The notes under the pieces are model-generated. The model had not been told where the DNA came from and did not search any database. It was given only the letters and a program-made list of their open reading frames with translations. From Serilophus lunatus (taxonomy: Eukaryota > Chordata > Aves > Passeriformes > Eurylaimidae), in NCBI GenBank assembly GCA_013399895.1, contig VXBA01002666.1, positions 63,311 through 127,310 of the forward strand: 64,000 bases of DNA. The letters are read 5' to 3'. Within the stretch, counting starts at the first letter, position 1; the number at the start of each line of letters is the position of its first letter. A program made the position numbers and the translations under genes. Positions 1 to 11,654 of this stretch are shown here, piece by piece.

Positions 1-1774
1 CCTGTACCATTTTAAAAGAGGATCTTGGTAAAGCTGAAGTTTAGGAAGGAATGATGTTTAAGCTTTGAGAGCTGGGAAGGGGAAAACAAATTTCTACAGC
101 ACACAGAGAAATGTTTCCTCAAATGTCTAGTGGTTCATCTGGAGTATGACTAATGTAAGGTGTCAGACTACTTTTCATCTCAGAGGGACTTTTTCTTCCT
201 GCTAGGCTGATTTGGACACTATGCTGTTTTTCTCCCTTTTTATTACAATACAGAGTTCTCCTATGTCACCTAGACTGTACATTTTATTAACCCTACCATA
301 TAGCTTTCTACTCTAAGAATACTGAGTTTGAGCACTGCTATCACACATTTCAAATCTGCATATTGTAAAGTTCATTTGCAGAATGCATTTGATCCATTTA
401 GACAAGAAGTGACTCTTTAGTGTTTCTTCCCCTCTACAGTAATTTGCAGGCAGGTTTATTGATATTTTTTTTTTTTTCAAAACAGAAGGCATTAAGTGTA
501 GCCACAGTATTTTGAAATAATAAATTTTTATAAAATAAAGTCTATTTAAGAGTATCTTTTCTATTACTGTGAAACTGTGATTTCTGGTTGTGGTTAATGA
601 TGTGGAAAGAATCTGTGATGAGGTCTAATGTCAGATCACTACCAGGTGCACAAATTATGGAAAGATAAGTTACCTGCTTTAAACATCTTTTGTTAATAAA
701 ATACCCAGACAGCTTCAAAGCCTCATTTTTACTTATGGCACCAAACAAGAATAAAGCCATTGAACTCAATCCATTTGAATTAACACTAATCGAAGTAATG
801 AAAAGAAACATTAGGGTTTTTTATGTTAGAAAACCCCAACATAGTAAACATTGGTCAAAATATAATTAAATTGGTTTGAAGAGCTAGAGTTGTTCTATTT
901 TTTTCCAGAACTAGCTCCACTGTAGGAATATGAAAACTGTTTTCATAGAAAAGAAGGTCCACGTTAAATTTCCACAGAGTATATCCAGAATCATACTGTT
1001 AAATTCATGAACAAAATACAACAAAACCACTTCTGATTTCCTATTCCTGTAATCACGTCTGAAAAAAAACAGATTAGGAACATTTTGCTTTTGCAAATAA
1101 AATGCAAATGTGTTAGCTGCAGAAGGAACAATGCACTAGAGAATCAGACGTATCATCCACAAAAGGGATCTTCACTTACTGCTCAACATTACAGAACTCC
1201 ATCAAGGAAGGAAGGACTTTTTCCTCCATTTAAAACAACCTAAAACACATAACTCGTAAGAAAAATCTTACATAAAGAATTAATCTTCATTCTTTGGTAG
1301 ATTGCTGACCATTTAGGAGATCATTAGAAATAGTCATAGTAATTTGGCTATTTCAGTCGAATCCCTCCCTGCTAAGCTAAATGCCCCCCATTACCATAAT
1401 CAATTTAGAGAAACTCTCTTGAATTTTAAAATGGTATAGCTTATGCTTAGTTTTATGTTCAGTGTTGTAACTAGAAGCTTGAAAACTACAGAAGAATTTC
1501 AAATAGTGCATTTGTGAACTTCTCAACTTCTGAATTTCTGGCAACACAAGATGCTTTTCCAGAGCTCTTCAGATGCCTTTTCCAGTACAAAACAAAGTTG
1601 TCCAAATTGCAGCTAAACTGACTCTGATAAATTTCCTTCTGCTAGCTGGTTTCCTAGCTTTTACTGATCTTCTGCTTTTACAGTGAAAGATTTACCATGC
1701 TTGCAAGTTTAGGATTGATGATGTACGTGGCATCAAGACTGAGATTTATATTAATCACCACCAAAGAAAATGAT
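1..1774. other. Unique AT-rich DNA, no gene seen
   Basis: No CR1, LTR or recognisable coding homology is visible. The longest open frames are short and AT-driven. A poly(T) run lies near 465-478. Nothing here suggests an exon with good splice sites. Confidence 0.5.
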
Positions 1775-2105
1775 GACCCCTTTTCATCCTCCTGGACCTC
1801 TCAGGCCCTGTCCCAGCAATGCCCCAACAGCATCACAGGACCAATACAGGACATCCTCGGCCTGTCTCCATCTCCATGGAGATGCCCAATGCCCTCAGCT
1901 GGCCATGTGTCTGCTCTGTGCTCTGGCTCGGAGGAGGGAGAGCAGGAACTCTTAGCCAGAGCCCATCCCACTGACTTTGGCTTTTGACAGTGGGACCCCC
2001 TCTGGCCAAAAGCCCTGCCCTGACACCCCACTGGGAGGTCCTTTGGCCCTAAGCACCTGGTTCATGAGGCCCACCAGCCCTCAGAGTGCCCTGACACAAG
2101 ACAGC
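1775..2105. other. GC-rich segment of unknown origin
   Basis: A stretch rich in CCC, CTG and CAG abruptly replaces the AT-rich background and ends just as abruptly near 2105. It contains open frames of 96 and 76 codons on opposite strands, but they overlap and match no family I recognise. It has no CR1 3' end and no LTR-like TG...CA ends. The likeliest reading is a fragment of an old transposable element or of an exon-like GC-rich insert. A real exon is possible but unsupported. Confidence 0.35.
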
Positions 2106-5100
2106 AAGCTTTAGATTTTACTCAATAATGTTCTGACCAGAGGGGATCAATATTTGAGTTCCTTGTGCATATTCTGTTTGGTGATTAAAGGTACATCATG
2201 GTTTGTGTTATGATCTAAATAACTGCTTTCAATATATACCTTTTTCATGTACAGTATTTTGTCATTTCTTTCAACATGAAGCTATACTAATCTGTTTGGA
2301 TTTCAAGTGTCTCAAGTGTCAAGTGTGGGTTTGACTGGGCTATGTCTAATATGTTAGGCACAATTCCTCATCCCTGTCTTTCAAGGGATGTAAGGTTGGC
2401 ACCAAGGAATATCAAAAGAGTTGGTTGGTTATATTTTATTTTATCATTTATGAGACATCTGATGCTGTTCATGCCATATTGCATCCAAAATTAGATAAGA
2501 ATTGTAAACACAGAGTCATAGAAGGGATCCACAAGGATGATCAGCTCCAATCAGTTCCTGGATCTGCACATGACAAACCAAAAAAATCACACTGTGAATC
2601 CGTCAGATTATTGATAGCCGATATTCATAGGATTAAATGGAGCTTGTTTTCTTGACTTTCTTTTTTTCAGAGTAAGTAATTAATTTCAAATACCCACTTT
2701 AGGATTTCTGACTTAGTCATGCCTACAATACACATACATATGAAGACAGGAGCAGTAAATCCCACCAGGTGTGTCATAGTATCGATAGTATCCTATTCTC
2801 AGTTATTACCCCAGACTTTTGTGAACAATATTGTCAGGAGGAGCACTTATCTTTTGGGTTAAATTTCCTATGATCATATGCAGGAGGCACAGTCCTGCAG
2901 CATGACTCAGATGTGGGTGCTCTCTCAAGACACAGAGGAAACAAATTTTATATTTAAGATTCAGAATTTCCTCAGAAAAATTGCCAATATGACATATTTT
3001 TCCACTCTAGTCACTTTCTCTCTGTTTGACTAGCTAGTTCAAACCTGATTCTTCCCAATTCTGGACAATACATCACAGGGATCCTTGAACCTGAGGAAAA
3101 ACCTCATTAGAGTCAGAGTAGGGAAAGTATGGAAACTGAATTTGGAATTTTGAGTGAGAAGTCCTGGTGGCTGGAGAAAAAAAAACATATGAACATTGTC
3201 TGTAAAGATAAGGGCTTTCAAACTGAGACTGCATTCTTACCTAGTCACTTATCCGATGACAAGCCTGTTTTAATTAACTCCAATGAAGATAACTCCTAAC
3301 CAGTTTAAGAAAAAAACAAACCAAACTAACCAACCAACCAAACAAAAAAACACCCATTAAAACCCAACAAAATTAATCTTGCTGAAAATGCTACAATATT
3401 ATCAAATGAGTTCTTTCTCTGCTGCAGTGATTCCCTTCAATATCAATAGAAACTGATAAAAATGCCTTATTTAGAAAACTCTAAGTGCAACTGGGAAAGA
3501 TAGTAATGACTGATATTTTAAAGCTGATTAGTCATTTCATACCAACAGTTATTAATTTCAAAGAAAAATGTTTCCAAATTGATTAGACTGTTTTGAAGTT
3601 GTTAGTCAGCATGCCTAGAACCCTGTGGTGTTGCTATGACAGCCACTTTAACGCCAAGGAAAGATTTATTTGCTATATGCTTGAAAAGGTCAGAGAGAAA
3701 AGTACTTACACAAGGACAATCCACATAGGTTTATATAAACACAACAGGGAAGTAAGTTCAAATATTTGCCCAAATAAAAATAACTTTTACCTGTCATCTT
3801 TAAAATGACCTTCCGATTAAAAGAGCACACCAAAGTATTTCTGGTTAATGTGAAGAGGCAATAATTTAGTTTTCCACGTAGACTAGTGAGACTGGGCATG
3901 TTTCACTCAGATTGGTTTGTTAAATATTTTATATATCAGTTTTCTACTTCTATTGAATTGAAGTGCAATCATCACATAATATTTTATTTACTATCAAGGA
4001 ACATGACAAAGAAGATTTTTATATTTGATTACTTATTTCTGGAGTAGATAATTTATTCATCAGCATCACTTCGTTACTGTACTTGTTGTCTTCAAGTGCA
4101 ATTTTAGTTGATACGATCTGACAGAACCATTATGGTGAATCAACAATCCTGGCAATTCTAATACAATAATCCTTAATGTTGGCTAGTAGAACATATTACT
4201 TGTTTCTTGTCTTTCACAGAGCAAAACGAAACAAAACAAAAAATCAACCTCATACACACACACAGAAAAAATCCCTCAACTTGTTACTGGTTTACAAAAG
4301 ACATTTCAACATATAATGATTATACTGGGTCTAGCTGGAACTTTCTTCATAATTTTGTATCTTGAGAAAGCCAGTTTTGGTAACACATTAATATTTTTGT
4401 TACTGCTTAACAGCGCTTGGTGACAAGCTTTTCTTTTGCTCACTCTGCTCAACCTGTCTTTTCAACAGTAGGCTGGGAGAGTGAAAAATTATGGGAGCTG
4501 AAACAACTAATCTGAACTGACTAAAGGCATGTTCCATACTGTATGACATCCTGCTCAATGATAACTGTCTTCCAGGATACTTGTTACTCGGAATTTGTCT
4601 GGGCATAAATCTGATATCAGAGGTGGTGAGTAATTGTTTCTGTGTGTTTGGTTGGGTTTTTTCCTCCTCAGTCTGTCACTTATTAAACCTTTCTTATATT
4701 GTGCCATGAATTTTCTTGCTTTTGCTCTTCCTATTTTCTTCCTATTTTCAGTCCTGGTGAGGATGAGGGTGGAAGTGAAGGAGCAGTCATGTTAAGGATG
4801 CCAGTCTGAAGGATTTCTCTGAAGAAAATAATACATGGGATTTGAACAGTTTTGCATACACTAAGCATAATTTTCTTGTGCCTCTCCTTGTACGATTGCA
4901 ACATCTGTGCAAAACTAGTGAAGAGTGACAATACAGAACAATCATTCTGCTTATATTTTTTCTAATTGTACCAACACAATAATTTGCAAGAGATATCCTT
5001 ATATAAATTTTCAGGCAATGATTTTCAATGTTTATAGATCTCCAATTACTTTGAAGAATTTGCTTATTTCTAAGTGGTTTTCATCCATATGAAAACCTAC

Positions 5101-8014
5101 TTTGTACTTATGATCAGTACCACACGTTTTTGTTCAGAAAATGTAGCTGCAGAAATATCAAACATATTCCTTAATAGGATTTGAATATATTTCTCTACTA
5201 AAAGAAATCAAAGTTACTGTTCTGGTTACACTTCTGATAATATTTATCTTCAATCATATAGGTTACATAGGTGATTATACAAAATTAATATTTTATTGTG
5301 TGTAAAACATTTTTAAATCTTTACATTTGAATATGTACATGTAACCTTTTGCAGGCTGACTTACTCTTCCTGCAGTGTAAATTTGAGGCCTCTCTCTGCC
5401 CAGGATCCAATTGAGTCAGAGCAGGGCCATCTCCAAAATAGAAGGCAGAATAAGTTTTTCTAAAACATCTAACACTCCAGCTCTGTGAAACAATGCAACA
5501 AACAGTGAAAACTCAGATGTAGTTGTCTGAGATTGACTCACAGTTGCTGTTTCAGCTCATGGTTACTACAAGAAAACATCACAGTAGGACAATGTTCCTC
5601 TGGCAAACTGCAATTCCAGAGACTGATGTACAATTGCTTATCAGAAACTATAGTGCCAACATTTGCAAAATGGTTGTGTGGACACATTATGGTATATCAT
5701 AACCTTTAAGAATCTACTATAAGCTTGTAAATGTATTTCTTTACATGCCAAGAAATGCAGGTGGGATCTTGTTTCCAACAACATACATAATTATACATTT
5801 TGTTGTTTTGTCATGGAATTAATTATTTCTCCCGTATTTCTAGAATTCACTACTCATACACATTCTTTAAGGAGTGCATTAGCTTTTCCTATGACCCAGA
5901 AAAAAAAAAAACAAGAAAAAGAGGAAAAGGAAAAACTTCTACAAGGGCTGCAGTTCAACACAGCCCTACATTGAGGTTTGTAACTGAAACAACACAGATC
6001 AGGATTGAATCTGGCTGAGATTATCCGCTTCTCCAGGTGAGCTTGAGTCCCCTCTTTTTTTCTGACAAGGGTTAAAGAGTAAGAGAGCTGTCTCCTTTAC
6101 CTGAACAGAGGACTAAGGAAAGGTGCCCTAGGGGAGGGAGAAACATTTCCGTGTCTTCTGTTGGGAATTTTCTCACCATAAATCTTATTGCAGCTTACAC
6201 AAACACCCAACTCTTTGCTGAATAACTTCTTTTTCTGTTAGGAAAATCTGAGCCTTTACCTGTTGTGAAGAAGTTAAACACAATCTTTCTCTTAAAAGAA
6301 GGAGATTTTTCTCCGAGTGACTCAAATTATATTGATAATAATTGAAATCTCCCCATTCACAAATATTCTGATTTAGGGGATAATTGACACTTAAAATAAG
6401 GGAGGTTTTTGTAGGCTGCTGGGAGCCTCTGTATAATGCAGATAGTGTTTCTCAGAGCAGTTGTTAACTCGTGTACTATTATAATAAATGGATTTCTCTT
6501 CAAATACATGTGATTCTTATAGGAATTATTTTGCTTTACTCTGCCAGTTCATTTGAAATCCATCCATCTTTTGTGAAGGTCTCATCCTGTTTTTGAGAAG
6601 CTAACAGAAATTAATTCCAATTTGACCGTCTGTTTCGATTAGACCTAAATCTATATGTTTCATTAAATTTGGAAACAAAAGTGATTCATCCATTTGTGTC
6701 TTTGGAACAGGATCTTAGCAGTTGGAAATACATTGCCTGTTTATCTTCTACCTTCCTGCATAGGGAAGGCACATCACTACTTGTAGCAAATAGCAAGTCA
6801 AGCACTTTCAGTATATACTGTAAAACCTTTGCTTTCACAGAAGTAGACGAAATACAGGCAACCAGCTGTTGCATAAAAAAAAAAGAAAAAAAAAAAAGGA
6901 AGGAAGAGTTTTGATATGTTCTATAAAATAAATTATGAAATGATGCAAGCAACATTTTGATCACTAACAAGTGCAAATGTGACCACATGTGTCTGGAACA
7001 GGTTGTGGGTGCCAAAAATGGCAATAGCAAATAAAAAAAGAAAGTATAATTTGAATGAGTTAATCACTAACAAGGTTTTCTCTATCCAACTCTATGAGTC
7101 TATCTGTCAGGGGTACTCAGAGTACCTGAAAGCCTTTGAGGGTAGATGAGAGACATCATGACCCTAAGCAAGGAGGTAAGACCTTCACTACTACTTCTGC
7201 AGAACTGAAGGAGCAGAAGAGAGACCAGGGAAACCCCATGACTCTGCCTAGGACTACACAAATCACACTGATTCATTCTGCTTCTCTCTGGGACCATGTC
7301 ATCTATCCCGCAAAAGAGGGAATTGTATAATTTGTAAAATTGCATAAATCTGTGATTAAAGTCTTTTGGTATCCAAATGCCCTTAGCCTTCGAACTGTCG
7401 TTAGGTCTTAATCTGTGACTATATGCCTAGATATTGTTCTCATGAAGCAATATGTTTTCCAATAAAACATCTGCCTTTCTGTGAGAAATGTGAAAGTTTG
7501 CATAATTAAACCACTTGCTTAATAATTTAATGAGATCACTTCATATTATGTTAAAAAAAGCCTGGCAAACTGTCCCATTAAATACTTCACTAATGAAAAT
7601 CTCTAAGTCTTTAGTTTTAAATAAGTATGTACATTCATGATCATGCACAAATCAAAGCCTAAATTACAATGAAGGGAACAAATAATGTTCCAGATTGCAG
7701 CAAATAAACAATTCCTTAATTTGACTTAATGAAGCATGGTTTTAATTCAGTTGAGTATATATTTAAATTTTCATTTGTTTGTATATTTTCCCTAGGAATA
7801 CAACATGACTTTTTCATTATTTCATTGTCCATTTTGTGCATATGTACGTGAGACCCATCATTGATGACCCCGCAGGGTGGCTGTGGATGGCATCCAGTCA
7901 TCTGAAATATGCTTGAGCTAGACAGGGAGAAGGTTTAATTCAGTGTAGCTCTTGAAGCCAGTTGACTGATGGGATTGTGTATTCACATAGGATTCACTTT
8001 CTGTTGTCTGACAG
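2106..8014. other. Unique AT-rich DNA with A-rich low-complexity tracts
   Basis: No repeat family with clear ends is visible. An A/C-rich tract of the AAAC/CCAA type occupies 3308-3371, and an interrupted poly(A) tract lies at 6874-6899. Open frames up to 114 codons occur (for example on the minus strand across 6686-7030), but they run through the poly(A) tract and carry no recognisable motif, so I treat them as chance frames. Confidence 0.45.
3308..3371. repeat. A/C-rich (AAAC/CCAA) low-complexity tract
   Basis: Runs of CCAA and AAAC with poly(A) pieces. It is one of at least five such tracts in the window; none is joined to a recognisable SINE or retrocopy. Confidence 0.6.
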
Positions 8015-8050
8015 CTGCACTTTCGTTGATAGCTCCAGAATCAGTTTCAG
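8015..8050 (+). other. Candidate 36-nt micro-exon (unproven)
   Basis: A pyrimidine-rich tract ending in ACAG (8011-8014) is followed by 36 nt and then by the strong splice donor GTAAGT (8051-8056), with CAG immediately before the donor. The length is a multiple of three, and two of the three frames are open. This is what an alternatively spliced micro-exon would look like. I recognise no encoded peptide, no neighbouring exon is seen, and good splice-site pairs occur by chance in 64 kb, so this stays a weak call. Confidence 0.18.
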
Positions 8051-8549
8051 GTAAGTACACATTTCACCTAAACATATCATTACCATGTGTGAAAGTGGTA
8101 GTTAACAAAACTGCATTGTCACTAAGGGCAACTTTCAAATAGATGATGTCTATTGGATAATGAATAATGATAAGAAAAACCACCACACAAACCAAAACAA
8201 AACCCGGACTCTGTTGTACAATGGTATTTTATATTTCCAAAGGATATGTGTGATTTCTTATGTAAATCCTATTTTCTCTCTTCACCCTTTGTATATAGAA
8301 AGAATCAATATATAAAATATTTTTTTCCTCTTCAAGTTTCTTATTTTTCAGCCACTTCAAGACCTTAAAGCTAGTTCTCTGGTTTTAGTTAACCAACTAA
8401 ATATAACTAATTGCAAAATTTTTATTTTTCCTTTAATGTGTTAAGTCAACAGACATCTCTCTAAAATTATTTTTAAGATGAGAGGTAGGGAAAAAAGATT
8501 TCATTTTATGTATGCATACTTGAAGAAAAATGAAATACACTTGTGGTAT

Positions 8550-8958
8550 TGATGCCTTAAAGGGTATGCTTGATATTTTTAAGAATTCACTTTAGCTAGA
8601 TAGCCGGATAACTCGGAGTATTAAGGGCCAGAAGAGCCTGTCTCCTTGTCTGTTTGCATTCTTGTGTATAGATAAGTAGGGTATAAGACAAAACACAGAG
8701 TTTGGCTTCCAGGCCTACTAGGGACTGAAACATAGGTGGGGTTCAGTAATACGGGGCAATTCTGTTGGACGTTTGGGGGAACACAGAAGTAAGATGGACT
8801 TTACTTGGATAGTATGGGAGGTGGGCATTCCAAATGTTATAAAAATGGGGAGATTGTTATGATTTCTTTCTTTGGATCACCGGGCATTGACCAGTAAAGC
8901 TGCTTCTCCCCTTCTCGCCGTGTTTCTCAATTTTTTATCCGTCTCCCTTAAGGCATCA
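8550..8958 (+). mobile_element. Solo LTR, family A copy 1 (4-bp TSD, class I ERV-like)
   Basis: A 409-bp unit starts TGATGCCTTAA and ends TTAAGGCATCA, so its ends are perfect inverted repeats with the TG...CA termini of an LTR. The flanks carry an identical 4-bp target duplication, GTAT, at 8546-8549 and 8959-8962. Inside are a TATA-like box (TTATAAAAAT, 8837-8846) and, about 50 bp further on, an AGTAAA polyadenylation-type signal (8893-8898). This order fits U3-R-U5 on the plus strand. The same unit recurs at 25201 and 28014. A 4-bp duplication is typical of class I (gammaretrovirus-like) elements. No internal viral genes flank it, so it is a solo LTR left by recombination. Confidence 0.85.
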
Positions 8959-8962
8959 GTAT

Positions 8963-11380
8963 CAGTTAAGGCTAGATGCTTGTCTCTCACGTGAGTTCAT
9001 CATCATTTAATTACATACTGATGAACAAACCCTAGAGGTTTGAAATCCTTATTTAAGGTCTTTAAATGAAATTTTGTTCATAAACAAAAGTATCATAAAA
9101 CCTTAAATATCCCATCATAGAAGTCCCAGTGTAAAAAGAACAGGTTCATAAATATCTAAGAACAGCATATGCCAAGAAATATGTTGTGAAGGAGAATGTG
9201 TGATTTTAATATATTTTATATTCTGCAATAAACAAATGCAGTTAAGATTTCTCTTTTTTTCTTTTTCAGTTAGGTAGATATTTAGGCAAGTAAAAATTGT
9301 CCTAAAAATAAAAGCTTTGCAGTGGAAAATAAAAAAAATTCAGTCTGGACTAAAAAAGCCTCTGTAGTGAAACATAATAATACATTCATCTGAAGCTGAT
9401 ATTTAGTAAGATATATGTGTATGTGTGTTTGGAATGTGTTACAATTATAAAAGTCAAATAAAGGTAACCCCTAGATTTGTTATGAAGGGTCAAGGAGGAA
9501 TCAAGATAAAATGATGTAATTAATTTAATATATATTCAACGACCAATGAATGAGGAAGAATTAGAAACACTTGAAGCCATGAATTTAAGAATGTTCCTTT
9601 TAAAGCAAGTATAATTCAAAATATGATTTGGTTATAGACTAGAGTCTATGATGGCGCATTCATCACACAGCTGAACTGATTATTCACACACAATTAGATT
9701 TAGTTAGGATAGAGACTCTTACAGACACTTTAATCATTTGCTTCATGAATTGGAAAGGGGTGTGCATTTGATTTACCGTCATCTGGGTGGGGGATAAAGA
9801 TCAGCTAGTTGATAAATGTTGCAAATGAATTTGCTGATCGAAGCTATCCTTTCATTTGTTTTGCACAATAATTAAAGATTAATTAAATCAGACATGCCTC
9901 TAATGAAAGACTCCTACCTGCAGTTCTCCTCATCTAACTGGAAAATACAAAACAGATCAAGATGAAAATTCTTCAAAGGATGAGGGCTTGGATAAACAGA
10001 AAAGGGAATATTTGTATTGTTCTGTAACTATTGATGCAAGCAATGTACAACATTTACACTCTGCCTATTTAGAACAATAATTGCTTTGGGACCTGAGACT
10101 TGCAACATTAAATAAAGAGCATGTGATCTGTATAAAACTTGTACGGAGGTTTTTTGTTTTGGTTTGGTTTGGTTTTTTTATGTTTGACAGAGGAAAGTAT
10201 GGACTTAAAACTGAAAAACTTTGAGACCTACTAATGGTGCAGCACAAGATCTGTTTCAAGTGGTTCACAACAGTCAAGAAGACATGCTTGTTTGTAATGA
10301 TCAGTGCCCTAAAGTAATTTTCATAAAACCACTACAGCCTTGTAACAATGAACTAGGTATTCTCAAATGTATGACTCTGTATGTAGGATCTTCCAGTTAA
10401 TGTGAGAACTTTTGTGTATGTCTGTGTATATATGTTGAACATTGATGGTTGTAGCATCTCCAATATGTCTACATGAGCTTTTTGTATTGTTCTGCCAGAA
10501 GGTATCTTTTATACTCCATGGTATCTTCACTAACATGAATAGCACCAGTTTAAAACACATATTTCAGTGAATTTTCAGGAAGATGTGGAAGACGTCAAAT
10601 CTGAAATTCAGTAACAGGGAAAATAAAAGAGACATGTGAGATAAAAAATGAAAAGTGGAATAGTTATATAATACATATTTTGGACACGTATTTCAGTTGG
10701 AGTGCCTTGCCTCACTAGGTGACGGTCAATGTAAAAGAAAGAATAGTTAATTTTAAACCCAACTTTTAGATGGTTAAAACTATGTGTTGTGATTTCAGTC
10801 CTAGTGATTTTAGTGAGAACAAAAGTTGATGAAAAATTAATAATTTGAAATTTGAGTTATTTTGTAAATTTTGTTCTGAGTGATTTGTTTGGAAGCTTTG
10901 AAAATATCCTTTAATTTTTAATCACAGTTGTGATACAAGAAAGGAATGCAACTCCTCATAAATTGTCAGTTTTTTTGACGCCTAGTGTATGGCTGTTTAC
11001 CAGCCTATAACAGCTGTTATATCTGTGTGTCATAGCAAAATGATAAATCAAAGACAGAAGTCTCTGAAAGAGCTTTATAATTTTGCAATATGAAATGTTC
11101 AAATTTTCCAATTATGAAAGTCATTGTGCTGTATTTCACCACTTTTTTCCCTATGATTTTTACAGATCAGTTATATTTAAAAGCCTAGTGTTTCTCCTAA
11201 AGCTGTGAACCTATTATTTTCCATGGCAGTAAGACTTAACAGCCCTGATTATGTTTTAGTCTGATATGGACTTCCTAAAATTTGCATTAGCTAACATTTG
11301 CTTACCTTAACTCACCTCAGCTCCTTGTTTACGTGAGTAAACAAGATATTTCAGTTGCTGGACATTGAATACTTTCATTT
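8963..11380. other. Unique AT-rich DNA
   Basis: No mobile element with clear ends is visible. A T/G-rich TTTGG-type tract lies near 10149-10180. A segment near 9826-9912 has balanced, non-repetitive sequence with several ATTA/TTAATTA-type homeodomain-like motifs and may be conserved non-coding DNA, but this cannot be tested from one sequence. Confidence 0.35.
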
Positions 11381-11654
11381 AGGGCAAGTAGTGATAGGGA
11401 GAATGGCTTCAAACTGAAAGAGGGTTGTCTTGAGTTAAGTATTATAAAGAAATTGTTTACTGTGAGGTTGTTGAGGTGCTGGAAAAGGTTGACCAGAGAG
11501 GTTTTGGATGCCCCATCCCTGGAGGTGTTCAAGGCTGGGCTGAATGAGACTTTAAGCAACCAGATCTAATGGAAGATGTCCCTGTCCATGGCAGGAGGAC
11601 TTTACAATTAGATGATCTTCAAGGTCCCTTCCAACCCAGGCATTCTATGATTCA
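11381..11654 (+). mobile_element. CR1 LINE 3' end, 5'-truncated
   Basis: The segment follows the terminal part of avian CR1 in order: the AGGGCAAGTAGTGATAGGG region, the AAACTGAAAGAGGG motif, a GTTTACTGTGAGG region, GGATGCCCCATCCCTGGAGG, the AGATGATCTTCAAGGTCCCTTCCAACCC block, and an end at ATTCTATGATTC. It encodes only the extreme end of the reverse-transcriptase ORF plus the 3' UTR, and it is severely 5'-truncated, as most CR1 copies are. There is no poly(A), which is normal because CR1 ends in a short tandem octamer-like repeat. Confidence 0.9.
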
